A DNA stretch of 64,000 nucleotides from [Mycobacterium] fortunisiensis (GTDB taxonomy: Bacteria > Actinomycetota > Actinomycetes > Mycobacteriales > Mycobacteriaceae), in NCBI RefSeq assembly GCF_019050325.1, contig NZ_VOMB01000021.1, positions 186,001 through 250,000 on the forward strand, in the 5' to 3' direction. The position numbers and the translations under genes are program-made. The notes beneath the pieces are model-generated. The model saw only the letters and a list, made by a program, of their open reading frames with translations. It ran no database searches and was not told where the DNA came from. How positions within the stretch are numbered: the first letter of the stretch is position 1; every line of letters begins with the position of its first letter. Below are positions 1 through 8,289 of the stretch, piece by piece.

Positions 1-9
1 GGAGGTAGT

Positions 10-24
10 GAGAATGATATTCTC
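10..24. promoter_or_regulatory. Palindromic operator, site A of the catabolic regulon
   Basis: This is the perfect inverted repeat GAGAATGATATTCTC (6-3-6), about 95 bases before the IclR-family gene. The same palindrome, differing only in the central base, recurs at 4617-4631 and 10567-10581, each time at a divergent promoter. Its right half contains TATTCT, which fits the TANNNT -10 consensus of mycobacteria, so a bound protein would block initiation. Binding by the adjacent IclR protein is inferred, not shown. Confidence 0.7.
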
Positions 25-118
25 CGAATTTGTAAGCACTTTGCTCATATAGCGCACATCAGCGTGCATTATTATCAGAGCATCACTCTCGCGGTGCTAT
101 CTGTCAAGGAGGGGCGCG

Positions 119-844
119 ATGCCGGCCAAGGCAACCCAGCCGAAGGCACAAACGAAGGCCGACGGCACTCCCACCGGAGCGCCCGGTTCTCAAACTCTGG
201 CGCGTGGGCTCAGCGCGCTCGCAGCCATTGCCGCAGCACCGACGGGCCTGACGGTGCAGCAGGTCGCCGACCATGTCGGGGCCCACCGCACGATCGCCTA
301 TCGGCTGCTGGCCACCCTGAGCCAGTTCCGTTATGTGGCAAAGGGCGAAGACGGGCGCTACCGGCCCGGTGCCGGGCTGGCCGCCCTCGGCTCATCGTTC
401 GACAACAACATGCGCCAGCTCAGTGTCCCCACCCTGCGCGCCCTGGCCGACGAGCTCGGCAGCACCGTCTCGCTACTGGTGGCCGAGGGCGACCAGCAGG
501 TGGCCGTCGCGGTGATCGTTCCGACACAGGTGTTCTACCAACTGTCCTTCCATGAAGGCAGCCGCCACCCGCTGGAGCGGGGTGCGGCCGGGGTGGCCCT
601 GCTGGCGAGCATGCCGGCGCGCCCCGGCGAGCGTGAACTGGTCCGCCAGACCCGCGAGCAGGGCTGGGTGATCACCCACGGGGAGATCGAACCGGACACC
701 TACGGTCTGGCGGTGCCGGTCCGTCGACGCCCGCCGTCACCACCTACCTGCATCAACCTCATCTCGCATCGCGAAGACGTCGTGTTGAACGGCAAGGACG
801 CAGTGGTGCGCGCAGCAAACGAACTATCGGCGATCTTGTACTGA
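119..844 (+). CDS. IclR-family transcriptional regulator
   Basis: This 241-residue protein has an N-terminal winged helix-turn-helix (about residues 28-85, with LTVQQVADHVGAHRTIAYRL as the recognition region), then an effector domain of the IclR type. The start at 119 follows the strong ribosome binding site AAGGAGG. The C-terminal ligand domain is on the short side: after about residue 200 it runs through a proline-rich stretch instead of the usual final beta strands, although it ends with the common NELSAILY helix. It sits directly before a flavoprotein gene (8-base gap) and directly after operator site A, so it is probably autoregulated. IclR proteins usually bind about 15-bp palindromes and sense small aromatic or acyl compounds. 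It is the best candidate regulator of the 15-kb locus; a TetR regulator outside the window is the alternative. Confidence 0.85.
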   Translation: MPAKATQPKAQTKADGTPTGAPGSQTLARGLSALAAIAAAPTGLTVQQVADHVGAHRTIAYRLLATLSQFRYVAKGEDGRYRPGAGLAALGSSFDNNMRQLSVPTLRALADELGSTVSLLVAEGDQQVAVAVIVPTQVFYQLSFHEGSRHPLERGAAGVALLASMPARPGERELVRQTREQGWVITHGEIEPDTYGLAVPVRRRPPSPPTCINLISHREDVVLNGKDAVVRAANELSAILY

Positions 845-851
845 GAAGGGA

Positions 852-2492
852 ATGACAGTGACCCGTACCGAATTTGAGTGGGATGACGAAGTCGACGTCG
901 TGGTGCTCGGCAGCGGCGGTGCGGGGCTCACTGCCGCGCTGACCGCGTCGGTCAGCGGTGCATCCGTGGCGGTCTACGAGAAGGCGCCCACCGTCGGCGG
1001 CACCACCGCGGTCTCCGGTGGCATCGTGTGGATCCCGGCTCATGACCGCAGTTCCGAGGGGCCGCTGCCGGTCTCGGACGCGGTGGACTACCTGGAGGCC
1101 CAGTCGCTGGGCTACCTGGACGCCGACCTGGTCGACACCTTCGTGCGGACCGGCCAGGCGATGCTCGACTTCGTCGAGGAACACAGCGAGCTGCGTTTCG
1201 CCGTCGCCGAAGGCTTTCCCGATTACAAACCCGAACTGCCCGGCGGACGCCCCGGCGGAGGACGGTCCCTGAGCGCCGGCCCGGTGGATCAGGCCAAGCT
1301 CGGCGCGTGGAAAGACCGGATCACGTCCTTCCCAGCAGATTTCAGCAATGTGGGCATCGACGCGGAGACGCGGGCTCGCATCCATGCCGTCCACGACGAT
1401 CCCGACGCCGACCTCTGCGTGGCCGGTACCGCACTGATCGCCGGGCTGCTGCGCGGCCTGCTAGAGCGTGGCGTGGAGCCGGTCACCGGGGCCCGCGCGA
1501 TCGAGCTGGTCGGTGACGCCACCGGCATCACCGGCGTGCGCATCAGCTTGCACAGCACCGGCGGTGCCGACGTGAACGTCCGCGCCCGCAGTGGCGTCGT
1601 CCTGGCCACCGGCGGTTTCGAGTGGGACGCCAAGCTCGTCGAGGCCTACCTGCGCGGTCCGATGCGCGGTGCGGTATCCCCGCCGAACAACACCGGCGAC
1701 GGGTTGCGGATGGCCATGGCCCACGGCGCCGACCTGGCCAACATGGGCGAGGCATGGTGGGTGCCGATCGTGCAGATCCCCGGCGACACCATCGACGGTC
1801 ATCCGCGCAGCCGCAGCGTGCGGCTGGAACGCACCCGGCCGCGCAGCGTCATCGTCAACCGCGCCGGCAAGCGATTCCTCAACGAAGCCGGCGAGTACAA
1901 CTCCATGGCCGGGGCCTTCCAATACCTCGACCCCAAACTGGGTTACGCCAACGACCCGGCCTGGATCGTGTTCGACTCGGTGCACCTGCAGCGCTACGGC
2001 TTCCTCGGGGTCCAGCCCGGTGATCCCGTGCCGGACTGGTTCTGCGAATCGGCCACCCTCGATGAACTCGGCGCCAAGACCGGCATCGACCCAGCCGGCC
2101 TGGCCGAGACCTTGAACCGCTGGAACGACAACGTCTCTCGCGAGGTCGACCCCGACTTCGGCCGCGGATCCAGCGCGTATGACGGATACTGGGGCGACAA
2201 TTCGGCGGCCACCCCGGCCGGCCAGACGCTGGGCCCGCTCGACTCCGCCCCGTACTACGCGGTGCCGGTCAAGATCGGCGCCATGGGCACCAAAGGCGGC
2301 CCGCGCACCGACCGCGACGGCCGTGTCCTGCACGTCAACGGCACACCGATTCCGGGGCTGTTCGCCGCGGGCAACGCCATGGGCGGCGTGACCGGCAAGG
2401 CCTACGGCGGCGCCGGCGGAACACTGGGTCCCGCCATGGTATTCGGTTACCGCAGCGGATACGCGGCGGCGACGGGTAAGTCGGTCAGCTGA
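852..2492 (+). CDS. FAD-dependent 3-ketosteroid-delta1-dehydrogenase-like oxidoreductase
   Basis: This 546-residue flavoprotein belongs to the fumarate reductase / KstD superfamily. The dinucleotide-binding motif VLGSGGAG lies at about residues 18-25. A second FAD-contact block, GVVLATGGFEW, lies near residue 245. The C-terminal block GNAMGGVTGKAYGGAGGTLG matches the region where KstD enzymes carry a catalytic tyrosine and the FAD isoalloxazine contacts. KstD-type enzymes introduce a double bond next to a ketone in a ring. Here the neighbours are acyl-CoA enzymes, so the substrate may be a cyclic ketone or a related acyl-CoA and need not be a steroid. GAGAAGGGA precedes the ATG. It is probably cotranscribed with the IclR gene. 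Confidence 0.8.
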   Translation: MTVTRTEFEWDDEVDVVVLGSGGAGLTAALTASVSGASVAVYEKAPTVGGTTAVSGGIVWIPAHDRSSEGPLPVSDAVDYLEAQSLGYLDADLVDTFVRTGQAMLDFVEEHSELRFAVAEGFPDYKPELPGGRPGGGRSLSAGPVDQAKLGAWKDRITSFPADFSNVGIDAETRARIHAVHDDPDADLCVAGTALIAGLLRGLLERGVEPVTGARAIELVGDATGITGVRISLHSTGGADVNVRARSGVVLATGGFEWDAKLVEAYLRGPMRGAVSPPNNTGDGLRMAMAHGADLANMGEAWWVPIVQIPGDTIDGHPRSRSVRLERTRPRSVIVNRAGKRFLNEAGEYNSMAGAFQYLDPKLGYANDPAWIVFDSVHLQRYGFLGVQPGDPVPDWFCESATLDELGAKTGIDPAGLAETLNRWNDNVSREVDPDFGRGSSAYDGYWGDNSAATPAGQTLGPLDSAPYYAVPVKIGAMGTKGGPRTDRDGRVLHVNGTPIPGLFAAGNAMGGVTGKAYGGAGGTLGPAMVFGYRSGYAAATGKSVS

Positions 2493-2535
2493 GGGTGGAG
2501 CCCGCGCCGAGGCTGTAGCCAGGTGCGAGTCCTGG

Positions 2536-3417
2536 CTACCGCGCTGAATCTGAGAACAACTGCTCGGCTGCCGTGTAGGGATCGGTACTGCCGTCGGCCA
2601 CGGCGGCGGCCAACCGGTCCAGCTCGGCGTGGTTGCGCAGCAGCGTCTGGGCCAGTGACAGGATCTGGGTACGGGCCCGCGCAGTGCGTCGCGCCGCGGT
2701 GTCGGCGCGATGGTGCGCATCGATGGCCTCGACGAGTTCGGCCAGGCCATCACCTTGCGCCGCAACGAGTTTGAGTACCGGCACGCTGGCCTCGGCTCGT
2801 AGGTCACGAGCGGTCTGATCGGCGCCGTCGCGGTCGGCCTTGTTCACCACCACCAGATCGGCGACTTCCAGCAGCCCAGCCTTGGCGGCCTGGACGGCAT
2901 CGCCCGCACCGGGGTTGAGGATCACCACGGTCGGATCGGCGATCGCAGCGATCTCGATCTCGGACTGCCCCACGCCCACGGTCTCCAGCACGATCAGGTC
3001 GTAGGACAGTGCGGCCAGCAGCCGAATCGCGGCGGGCACCGCCGCAGCCAGACCGCCCAGGTGACCGCGGGTGGCCACCGAGCGGATCAGCACGTCGGGA
3101 TCGTTGATGTGGGCGGCCATCCGGATCCGGTCGCCGAGCAGCGCACCGCCGCTGTACGGGGATGACGGGTCGACCGCGAGCACCGCCACCCGTAGACCGC
3201 GCTCCCGGTAGGCACCGACCAGCGCGCCGACGGTCGTCGACTTGCCGGCCCCGGGCGGGCCGGTGATCCCGATGACCCGCGGGGAGGCGGGGCCGAGCAC
3301 CGCGAGAACCTCGTCTCGACGGTCACTTTCGACCAAGCTCAGCAACCGCCCGACGGCGCGCTGCGATCCACCGCGCGCCGCGGTGATGAGTTCTTCGACA
3401 GTATGTGGGCCGGCCAT
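2536..3417 (-). CDS. meaB: MeaB/ArgK-type G3E GTPase, chaperone of a B12-dependent mutase
   Basis: This 293-residue P-loop GTPase has Walker A GPPGAGKS at residues 53-60, the downstream ETVGVGQSE switch region and the NKAD guanine-specificity motif. MeaB-type GTPases load adenosylcobalamin into acyl-CoA mutases and protect them from inactivation. A mutase with a separate B12 subunit is encoded 10 kb away in the same locus. The gene follows the thiolase on the minus strand and overlaps its end by some 12 bases inside the start region (ATG at 3417; a GTG at 3420 is equally possible), so they form one operon behind operator site B. The Walker motif and context make the assignment firm. The mutase it serves is inferred. 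Confidence 0.9.
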   Translation of the reverse strand: MAGPHTVEELITAARGGSQRAVGRLLSLVESDRRDEVLAVLGPASPRVIGITGPPGAGKSTTVGALVGAYRERGLRVAVLAVDPSSPYSGGALLGDRIRMAAHINDPDVLIRSVATRGHLGGLAAAVPAAIRLLAALSYDLIVLETVGVGQSEIEIAAIADPTVVILNPGAGDAVQAAKAGLLEVADLVVVNKADRDGADQTARDLRAEASVPVLKLVAAQGDGLAELVEAIDAHHRADTAARRTARARTQILSLAQTLLRNHAELDRLAAAVADGSTDPYTAAEQLFSDSAR

Positions 3418-3428
3418 CACGGAAGACA

Positions 3429-4589
3429 CTACGGTGACGCCACCTCGATGACCGTCGCCGAGCCCATGCCGCCGCCGGCGCACATCGCGGCCACGCCGAT
3501 GCCGCCACCGCGTCGGCGCAATTCGTACACCATCGTGGCCAGCATCCGGGCCCCGGTGGCGGCCACCGGATGACCCAGCGAGCACCCGCTTCCACTGACG
3601 TTGACGATGTCCGGGTCGATGTCGAGCAGCTTGACGGTGGCCACGCACATCGCGGCGAAAGCCTCGTTGATCTCGAACAGGTCGACATCGGACAGCGAAA
3701 GACCGGCCCGGCCAAGGGCTTTGGCGATCGCCTCGACCGGGGCCAGTCCGGTCGAGGCGGGATCGACCCCCACCGATGCCCAGGACTTGATGGTGGCCAG
3801 CGCGGGCAGTCCGAGCTCGTCGCTGGCAATGGCCAGTATCGCGGCGGCATCGTTGGCGCCGCACGCGTTGCCCGCGGTGATCGAGAACCCCTCGATCTCG
3901 GGATGCAGCGGCTTGAGTGCGGCCAGTTTCTCCAAGGTGGTGTCGCGGCGTGGGTGTTCGTCGGTGTCGAAGAGGCCGTGCGGCGTGTCGATCGCGACGA
4001 TCTCTTCCTTGAACCGGCCCTCATCGATGGCCGCCACGGCCTTGAGGTGTGAGCCCAACGCCCACTGGTCCATCTCCTCGCGGCTCACCCCGGCCTTGAC
4101 CGCGGCGTTCCAGCCGACGGTGATGGACATGTCCATGTTCGGCGCGTCCGGGGAGTCCGGATGGGTGGGCGGGAACCAGTTCGTCCACTCGGCGTCCTTG
4201 GCGCTGCTCGTCGCGCGGACGAAACGCGGCGACGTGGAGGCCGAGTTCACCCCGCCGGCCAGGATCAGTCGGTCCATCCCGGCGCGGATACTCGCGGCAG
4301 CCGTTTGCACGGCAGCCTGTCCGGCCGCGCAGTGCCGGTTGACCGCCAGCCCGGGTACCGAGGTCAGGCCCGCGGTGACGGCGGCATGACGGGCGATGAC
4401 GCCACCGCCGTACAGGCCCTCACCCAGGATCACGTCGTCCACCGATCCGGCGAGCTCCGCGGGGATGTCGGCCACCGCGGCCCGCACCACATGGTCGGCC
4501 AGCACATACGCATCGGTATCACGCAGCGTGCCCTTCTTGGCGGTGCCGATGGGGGTGCGCAACGCGGACACGATGACGGCTTCGGGCAT
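3429..4589 (-). CDS. Acetyl-CoA acyltransferase (thiolase)
   Basis: This 386-residue thiolase has all catalytic blocks: nucleophile Cys87 in NRHCAAGQAAVQ, NEAFA, GHPVAATGAR with the catalytic histidine, and the second cysteine in CAGGGMG near the C-terminus. It would cleave a 3-ketoacyl-CoA with free CoA, the last step of a beta-oxidation round. It heads the minus-strand operon with meaB. Its start (ATG at 4589) faces the SDR gene at 4669 across operator site B, so both transcripts are likely controlled by the same protein. It resembles the FadA5/FadA6 type used in mycobacterial steroid catabolism, but this is a general resemblance only. Confidence 0.9.
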   Translation of the reverse strand: MPEAVIVSALRTPIGTAKKGTLRDTDAYVLADHVVRAAVADIPAELAGSVDDVILGEGLYGGGVIARHAAVTAGLTSVPGLAVNRHCAAGQAAVQTAAASIRAGMDRLILAGGVNSASTSPRFVRATSSAKDAEWTNWFPPTHPDSPDAPNMDMSITVGWNAAVKAGVSREEMDQWALGSHLKAVAAIDEGRFKEEIVAIDTPHGLFDTDEHPRRDTTLEKLAALKPLHPEIEGFSITAGNACGANDAAAILAIASDELGLPALATIKSWASVGVDPASTGLAPVEAIAKALGRAGLSLSDVDLFEINEAFAAMCVATVKLLDIDPDIVNVSGSGCSLGHPVAATGARMLATMVYELRRRGGGIGVAAMCAGGGMGSATVIEVASP

Positions 4590-4616
4590 TGAATTACTCC
4601 CTGGTTCACCTGATAC

Positions 4617-4631
4617 GAGAATGTTATTCTC
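4617..4631. promoter_or_regulatory. Palindromic operator, site B
   Basis: This is the perfect palindrome GAGAATGTTATTCTC in the 79-base gap between the divergent thiolase (minus) and SDR (plus) genes. It is identical to sites A and C except for the central variable base. TATTCT on the plus strand and TAACAT on the minus strand both fit TANNNT -10 boxes, so a single site could block both promoters. This is inference from the sequence. Confidence 0.75.
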
Positions 4632-4668
4632 TCAGTTAGAGAGTGCTAGTTGCAAGAAGGGGAACCAT

Positions 4669-5433
4669 ATGCAAATCGCCGGTAGCTCCGCGATCGTCGT
4701 CGGCGGTGCGGGTGGCCTGGGTGAAGCAACCGTCCGTCGGCTGCAGGCCGCGGGCGCCAAGGTGGTCATCGCCGACCTGGCCGATGACAAGGGCGCCGCA
4801 CTGGAGAAGGAACTCGGTGTGCGGTACGTGCGCACCGACGCCACCTCCGAGGAGTCGGTCCTCGCCGCGATCTCCGAGGCCGAAGCCCTGGCCCCGCTGC
4901 GCATCTCGGTGGACACCCACGGCGGCCCGGCCAGCGGTGGCCGGCTGGTGGGCAAGGACGGGTCCCCCCTGGATCTCGACGGCTTCAAGAAGACCATCGA
5001 GTTCTACCTGACCGCGGTGTTCAACGTGATGCGGCTGTCGGCGGCCGCGATCGCCAAGACCGAGCCGCTGGAAGAAGGCGGCCGCGGCGTCATCGTCAAC
5101 ACCGCCTCGATCGCCGGCTACGAGGGCCAGATCGGCCAGCTGCCCTACTCGGCGGCCAAGGGCGGCGTGCTCGGCATGACGCTGGTCGCCGCGCGTGATC
5201 TGTCGCCGTTGGGAATCCGGGTCTGCACCATCGCCCCGGGCACCATCAACACTCCTGCCTACGGCAAGGCCGCCGATCAGCTGGAGCAGTACTGGGGCCC
5301 GCAGGTGCCCTTCCCCAAGCGGATGGGCCGCTCGACCGAGTACGGCCAGCTGGCACAGAGCATCATCGAGAACGACTACCTCAACGGCGAGATCATCCGC
5401 CTCGATGGGGCACTGCGCTTCCCGCCCAAGTAG
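4669..5433 (+). CDS. SDR-family oxidoreductase, 3-hydroxyacyl-CoA dehydrogenase type-2 (HSD10)-like
   Basis: This 254-residue classical short-chain dehydrogenase has the cofactor motif GGAGGLG near residue 13, an acidic residue (IADLAD) near 37 that suggests NAD, catalytic Ser in NTASIAG and the Tyr/Lys pair in YSAAK. The PGTINTPAYGK loop and the ending LDGALRFPPK resemble HSD10-type enzymes that oxidise 3-hydroxyacyl-CoA, which would place it just before the divergent thiolase in a beta-oxidation cycle. The ATG at 4669 follows AAGAAGGGG. A strong hairpin begins 3 bases after the stop. Confidence 0.85.
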   Translation: MQIAGSSAIVVGGAGGLGEATVRRLQAAGAKVVIADLADDKGAALEKELGVRYVRTDATSEESVLAAISEAEALAPLRISVDTHGGPASGGRLVGKDGSPLDLDGFKKTIEFYLTAVFNVMRLSAAAIAKTEPLEEGGRGVIVNTASIAGYEGQIGQLPYSAAKGGVLGMTLVAARDLSPLGIRVCTIAPGTINTPAYGKAADQLEQYWGPQVPFPKRMGRSTEYGQLAQSIIENDYLNGEIIRLDGALRFPPK

Positions 5434-5435
5434 TG

Positions 5436-5469
5436 GCGCACGTTCCCCCCTTGCACCGCGAACGTGCGC
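5436..5469 (+). terminator. Hairpin after the SDR gene
   Basis: A perfect 10-bp inverted repeat (GCGCACGTTC / GAACGTGCGC) with a 14-base loop starts 3 bases after the SDR stop codon. No long T-run follows, so it may act as a mycobacterial-type terminator or be a copy of an intergenic palindromic repeat. A related sequence, with CGCGAGCGTGCGTG, forms the stem at 6331-6393. Confidence 0.55.
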
Positions 5470-5521
5470 GTCTGTCGGTCAAAACGCCGATTCTGCGCGA
5501 CGTTTCGTGCACACTCGCTGT

Positions 5522-6307
5522 ATGACGACCGGGCACGAAACGTTGGTCGACCGCGACGGGACAGCAGGCAGCCTCGACGGGAAAGTCGCCTTCGTGGCCG
5601 GCGCCAGCCGTGGCATCGGCGCCACGATCGCGGCTGCCCTGGCGGCCGAAGGCGCCGCAGTGGCCGTGGCCGCCCGATCCGAACAGCCCGGCAAATTACC
5701 CGGCACGATCGGATCGGTGGCCGCGGCGATCAATGAATCCGGTGGCCGCGCGCTGCCGGTCGCCTGCGACGTCACCAGCGAGGAATCGGTGAACAAGGCT
5801 GTGGCGTCAGCGGTTTCGCAGTTCGGCGGCATCGACATCCTGGTGGCAAATGCCGGGGTGCTGTGGCTCGGCCCGATCGAGAACACGCCGCTCAAGCGCT
5901 GGCAACTGTGCCTGGACGTCAACCTGACCGGTGTGTTCCTGGTGACCAAAGCGGTGATCCCCGAGGTGCGCAGGCGCGGTGGGGGCTCACTCATCGCGAT
6001 CACCACCACCGGCGTCGACATGGTCGAACACGGCTCCAACGCCTACTGGGTGTCCAAAGCCGCCGCCGAACGCCTGTACCTTGGGCTGGCCGCCGACCTA
6101 CGGAAAGACAACATCGCCGTCAACTGTCTGAGCCCGTCGCGGGTGGTGCTGACCGAAGGATGGCAAGCCGGCGGCAGCGGGCTGCAGATCCCACCCCAGA
6201 TGGTCGAGCCGCCAGAAGCCATGGGCCGCGCGGCCGTACGACTGGCCGGCCAGGATGCCAACGGCGTGACCGGCACGGTGCAGCGCTCCGAAGCACTCAC
6301 CTGCTAG
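5522..6307 (+). CDS. SDR-family oxidoreductase
   Basis: This 261-residue short-chain dehydrogenase has cofactor motif GASRGIG near residue 27, NAG in VANAGVLWLG, and the catalytic pair in YWVSK. The segment RSEQPGKLPGTIG after the Rossmann turn resembles the KLPGT segment of HSDL2-like SDRs and of the SDR encoded at 15358. The expected catalytic serine region reads ITTTGVD, with Thr in place of Ser. The ATG at 5522 was chosen because it opens the conserved fold. There is no strong ribosome binding site before it. It lies 88 bases behind the previous SDR and converges on the crotonase gene. Confidence 0.8.
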   Translation: MTTGHETLVDRDGTAGSLDGKVAFVAGASRGIGATIAAALAAEGAAVAVAARSEQPGKLPGTIGSVAAAINESGGRALPVACDVTSEESVNKAVASAVSQFGGIDILVANAGVLWLGPIENTPLKRWQLCLDVNLTGVFLVTKAVIPEVRRRGGGSLIAITTTGVDMVEHGSNAYWVSKAAAERLYLGLAADLRKDNIAVNCLSPSRVVLTEGWQAGGSGLQIPPQMVEPPEAMGRAAVRLAGQDANGVTGTVQRSEALTC

Positions 6308-6330
6308 CTGCCGGCCTACCCCTTCGCACA

Positions 6331-6393
6331 CGCGAGCGTGCGTGGAATGCTGCCCCGACACGGAGTGCCGGGCAGCAGACACGCACGCTCGCG
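6331..6393. terminator. Two-stage hairpin between convergent genes
   Basis: A perfect 14-bp outer stem (CGCGAGCGTGCGTG at 6331-6344 with its complement at 6380-6393) encloses a second perfect 8-bp stem (TGCTGCCC at 6348-6355 with GGGCAGCA at 6370-6377). It sits between the converging SDR and crotonase genes, a natural place for a bidirectional terminator. Its sequence resembles the stem at 5436-5469 and may belong to a family of intergenic repeats. Confidence 0.65.
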
Positions 6394-6431
6394 GTGCTAG
6401 GTGAGCAGGGTGAGCTACGTGAGCAGGGCGA

Positions 6432-7196
6432 TCAGTCCTTGGCGATCAGGCCATCGACGATCTTGTTGAAATCAGCCGTGCCGAAGGACACATACTCGGC
6501 GAGGTTGGCGTAATCCAGCGATGCCATCACCTGCTGCTCCAGCTGGATGTTCATCAGCCGCTTGGTGGCCTCGACTGCCTGCTTGGGCAGATCGATCAGC
6601 TTCTTGGCGCACGCGATCGCCTCGGCCAGCGGGTCTTCGACGACGTGGTTGGCCAAACCGAGCTCCACGGCCCGCTGCGCCTTGATCCGCACGCCGGTCA
6701 GCGCAAACTCCTTGGCCTGCAGCAACGAAATCTGCGAGCCCCAGACCAGCGGACCACCGTCGGCCGCCACCAGGCCGATCTGCACGTGCGGGTCGGCGAA
6801 GTGCGCATTCTCGGCCATGTAGACGACGTCGGACAGGGCGGCCAGGCTGCAACCGAGACCGACTGCGGGGCCGTTCACCGCCGCGATCACCGGGATACGG
6901 CACCGCACCATCCCGATGACGAGGTCCCGCCCGTGCTTGATCGTCTTCTGCCGCAGCGCTTCGTCGCGGCGCAGCTCATCGAGGTAGTTGAAGTCGCCAC
7001 CGGCCGAGAAAGCCCGTCCCGCACCGGTGATCACCGCGGCCCGCGCCTCGGCATCCTCGTTGAGCGCCTCCCACAACCGCGCGAGCCCGACATGCAGGTT
7101 GTCGTTGACCGCGTTGAGCGCATCGGGGCGGTTCAGCGTGATGATGCGCAACGCACCGTCGGCCTGCACATCGATTTCGTCTGGCATTCCGTACAT
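6432..7196 (-). CDS. Enoyl-CoA hydratase/isomerase (crotonase) family protein
   Basis: This 254-residue crotonase-fold protein has both oxyanion-hole segments, RAFSAGGDFNYL (about 63-74) and NGPAVGLGCSLAA (about 110-122). The two positions that carry the catalytic glutamates of true hydratases read Ser (GCSLA) and a non-acidic residue (GLVAADGG), so plain hydration of an enoyl-CoA is doubtful. Isomerase, hydrolase or C-C-cleaving activity is more likely. ATG at 7196 lies 5 bases after the dehydrogenase stop; an in-frame ATG at 7187 is the alternative. It is the last gene of the minus-strand operon that starts at operator site C. Confidence 0.8.
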   Translation of the reverse strand: MYGMPDEIDVQADGALRIITLNRPDALNAVNDNLHVGLARLWEALNEDAEARAAVITGAGRAFSAGGDFNYLDELRRDEALRQKTIKHGRDLVIGMVRCRIPVIAAVNGPAVGLGCSLAALSDVVYMAENAHFADPHVQIGLVAADGGPLVWGSQISLLQAKEFALTGVRIKAQRAVELGLANHVVEDPLAEAIACAKKLIDLPKQAVEATKRLMNIQLEQQVMASLDYANLAEYVSFGTADFNKIVDGLIAKD

Positions 7197-7200
7197 TTGG

Positions 7201-8289
7201 CTAGACCCCCAATCCGAGGATTCGCGACGCGATGATGTTCTTCTGGATTTGCGACGTACCACCCATGACGCTCTGCGCCCGGCTGTAGAGATACGCCTCC
7301 AACAGTTCTGGGTCCTTGGTCCCGGTGACCGACAACGCGGCATGCCCGACGGACTGCTCCACCCAGGTCATCAGCAGCTTGTCCAGCGATCCGTCGGGCC
7401 CGTGCTTGAGCCCGTCGAGCTGTTCGGACAGCCGGCGGCGCACGTGCAGCCGCAGCATCTCGGCCTGCACACCCGCCCAGGCCAGGTCCTCGGGAACTTT
7501 GCCCTCCACCCGAGATGCCATCTCGCGCACCAGTTTTCCGTAGCGCGCCGAATATCCCAGTGTCGACGGTTCACGTTCATGGCTGACCACCGTCATCGCC
7601 AGGCGCCAGCCGTCACCCGGCTCCCCGACCATGTTCGCGGCCGGCACCACCGCACCGTCGAAGGCCACCTGACCGAACTCGGTGGTGACGCCGTTGATCA
7701 TCTGCAGCGGCCGCTGCTCGATGCCGTCCTGGTGCATCGACACGATGAATGCCGAGATGCCCTTGTGTTTGGCCACATCCTTGTCGGTGCGGGCCAGCAC
7801 CAGGCACCAGTCCGCGACGTCGGAGTAGCTGGTCCAGATCTTGTGGCCGTTGATGATGTAGTTGTCACCATCGCGGGTCGCGGTGGTGGTCAGCGAGGCC
7901 AGGTCCGATCCGGCGCCGGGCTCCGAAAAGCCCTGGCACCAACGCTCGGTGCCGTTGATCATGCCGGGCAGGAAGCGCTGCTGCAGTTCCTTGCTGCCGT
8001 GGTGTCCCAGGCCGACGACCAGGTAGCCCAGGCTGGGACGCGGCGGGGCGCCGGCCCGGGCCGACTCCTCGTCGACGATGACGTCGTACACCGGTGGCAG
8101 ATCCTGGCCGCCGAACTCCTTGGGCCAGGACGTGCCGAAGAACCCGGCGGCGTAGAGGGCTTGATGCCACTCCCCCATCCGGGCCCAGTAATCGTCGCCG
8201 GATGCCTTGAAGGACGCGGCGTTGTCGGCCAGCCAGGCGCGCAACCGGTCCCGGAAGGCAGCTTCCTCGGTGGAATCACGAAAGTCCAA
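7201..8289 (-). CDS. Acyl-CoA dehydrogenase, larger subunit of a heteromeric pair
   Basis: This 362-residue acyl-CoA dehydrogenase contains the FAD/substrate blocks CQGFSEPGAGSDLASL and NGHKIWTSY and the C-terminal MGGTSQIQKNIIASRILGLG. It overlaps the 276-residue dehydrogenase-like gene at 8276-9106 by 14 bases. Mycobacterial FadE pairs of this kind (such as FadE26-FadE27 or FadE28-FadE29) form alpha2beta2 enzymes with one FAD site per dimer, usually acting on bulky steroid-derived CoA esters. HEREP near residue 230 is a candidate position for the base but I cannot assign it firmly. It would introduce a double bond into the CoA ester made by the adjacent ligase. Confidence 0.88.
   Translation of the reverse strand: MDFRDSTEEAAFRDRLRAWLADNAASFKASGDDYWARMGEWHQALYAAGFFGTSWPKEFGGQDLPPVYDVIVDEESARAGAPPRPSLGYLVVGLGHHGSKELQQRFLPGMINGTERWCQGFSEPGAGSDLASLTTTATRDGDNYIINGHKIWTSYSDVADWCLVLARTDKDVAKHKGISAFIVSMHQDGIEQRPLQMINGVTTEFGQVAFDGAVVPAANMVGEPGDGWRLAMTVVSHEREPSTLGYSARYGKLVREMASRVEGKVPEDLAWAGVQAEMLRLHVRRRLSEQLDGLKHGPDGSLDKLLMTWVEQSVGHAALSVTGTKDPELLEAYLYSRAQSVMGGTSQIQKNIIASRILGLGV

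Noticed and set aside
1461..2807. Long open frames opposite the flavoprotein and other genes
   Set aside because: High GC gives long antisense frames. These lack domains, have Arg/Pro-rich composition and overlap genes with clear motifs.
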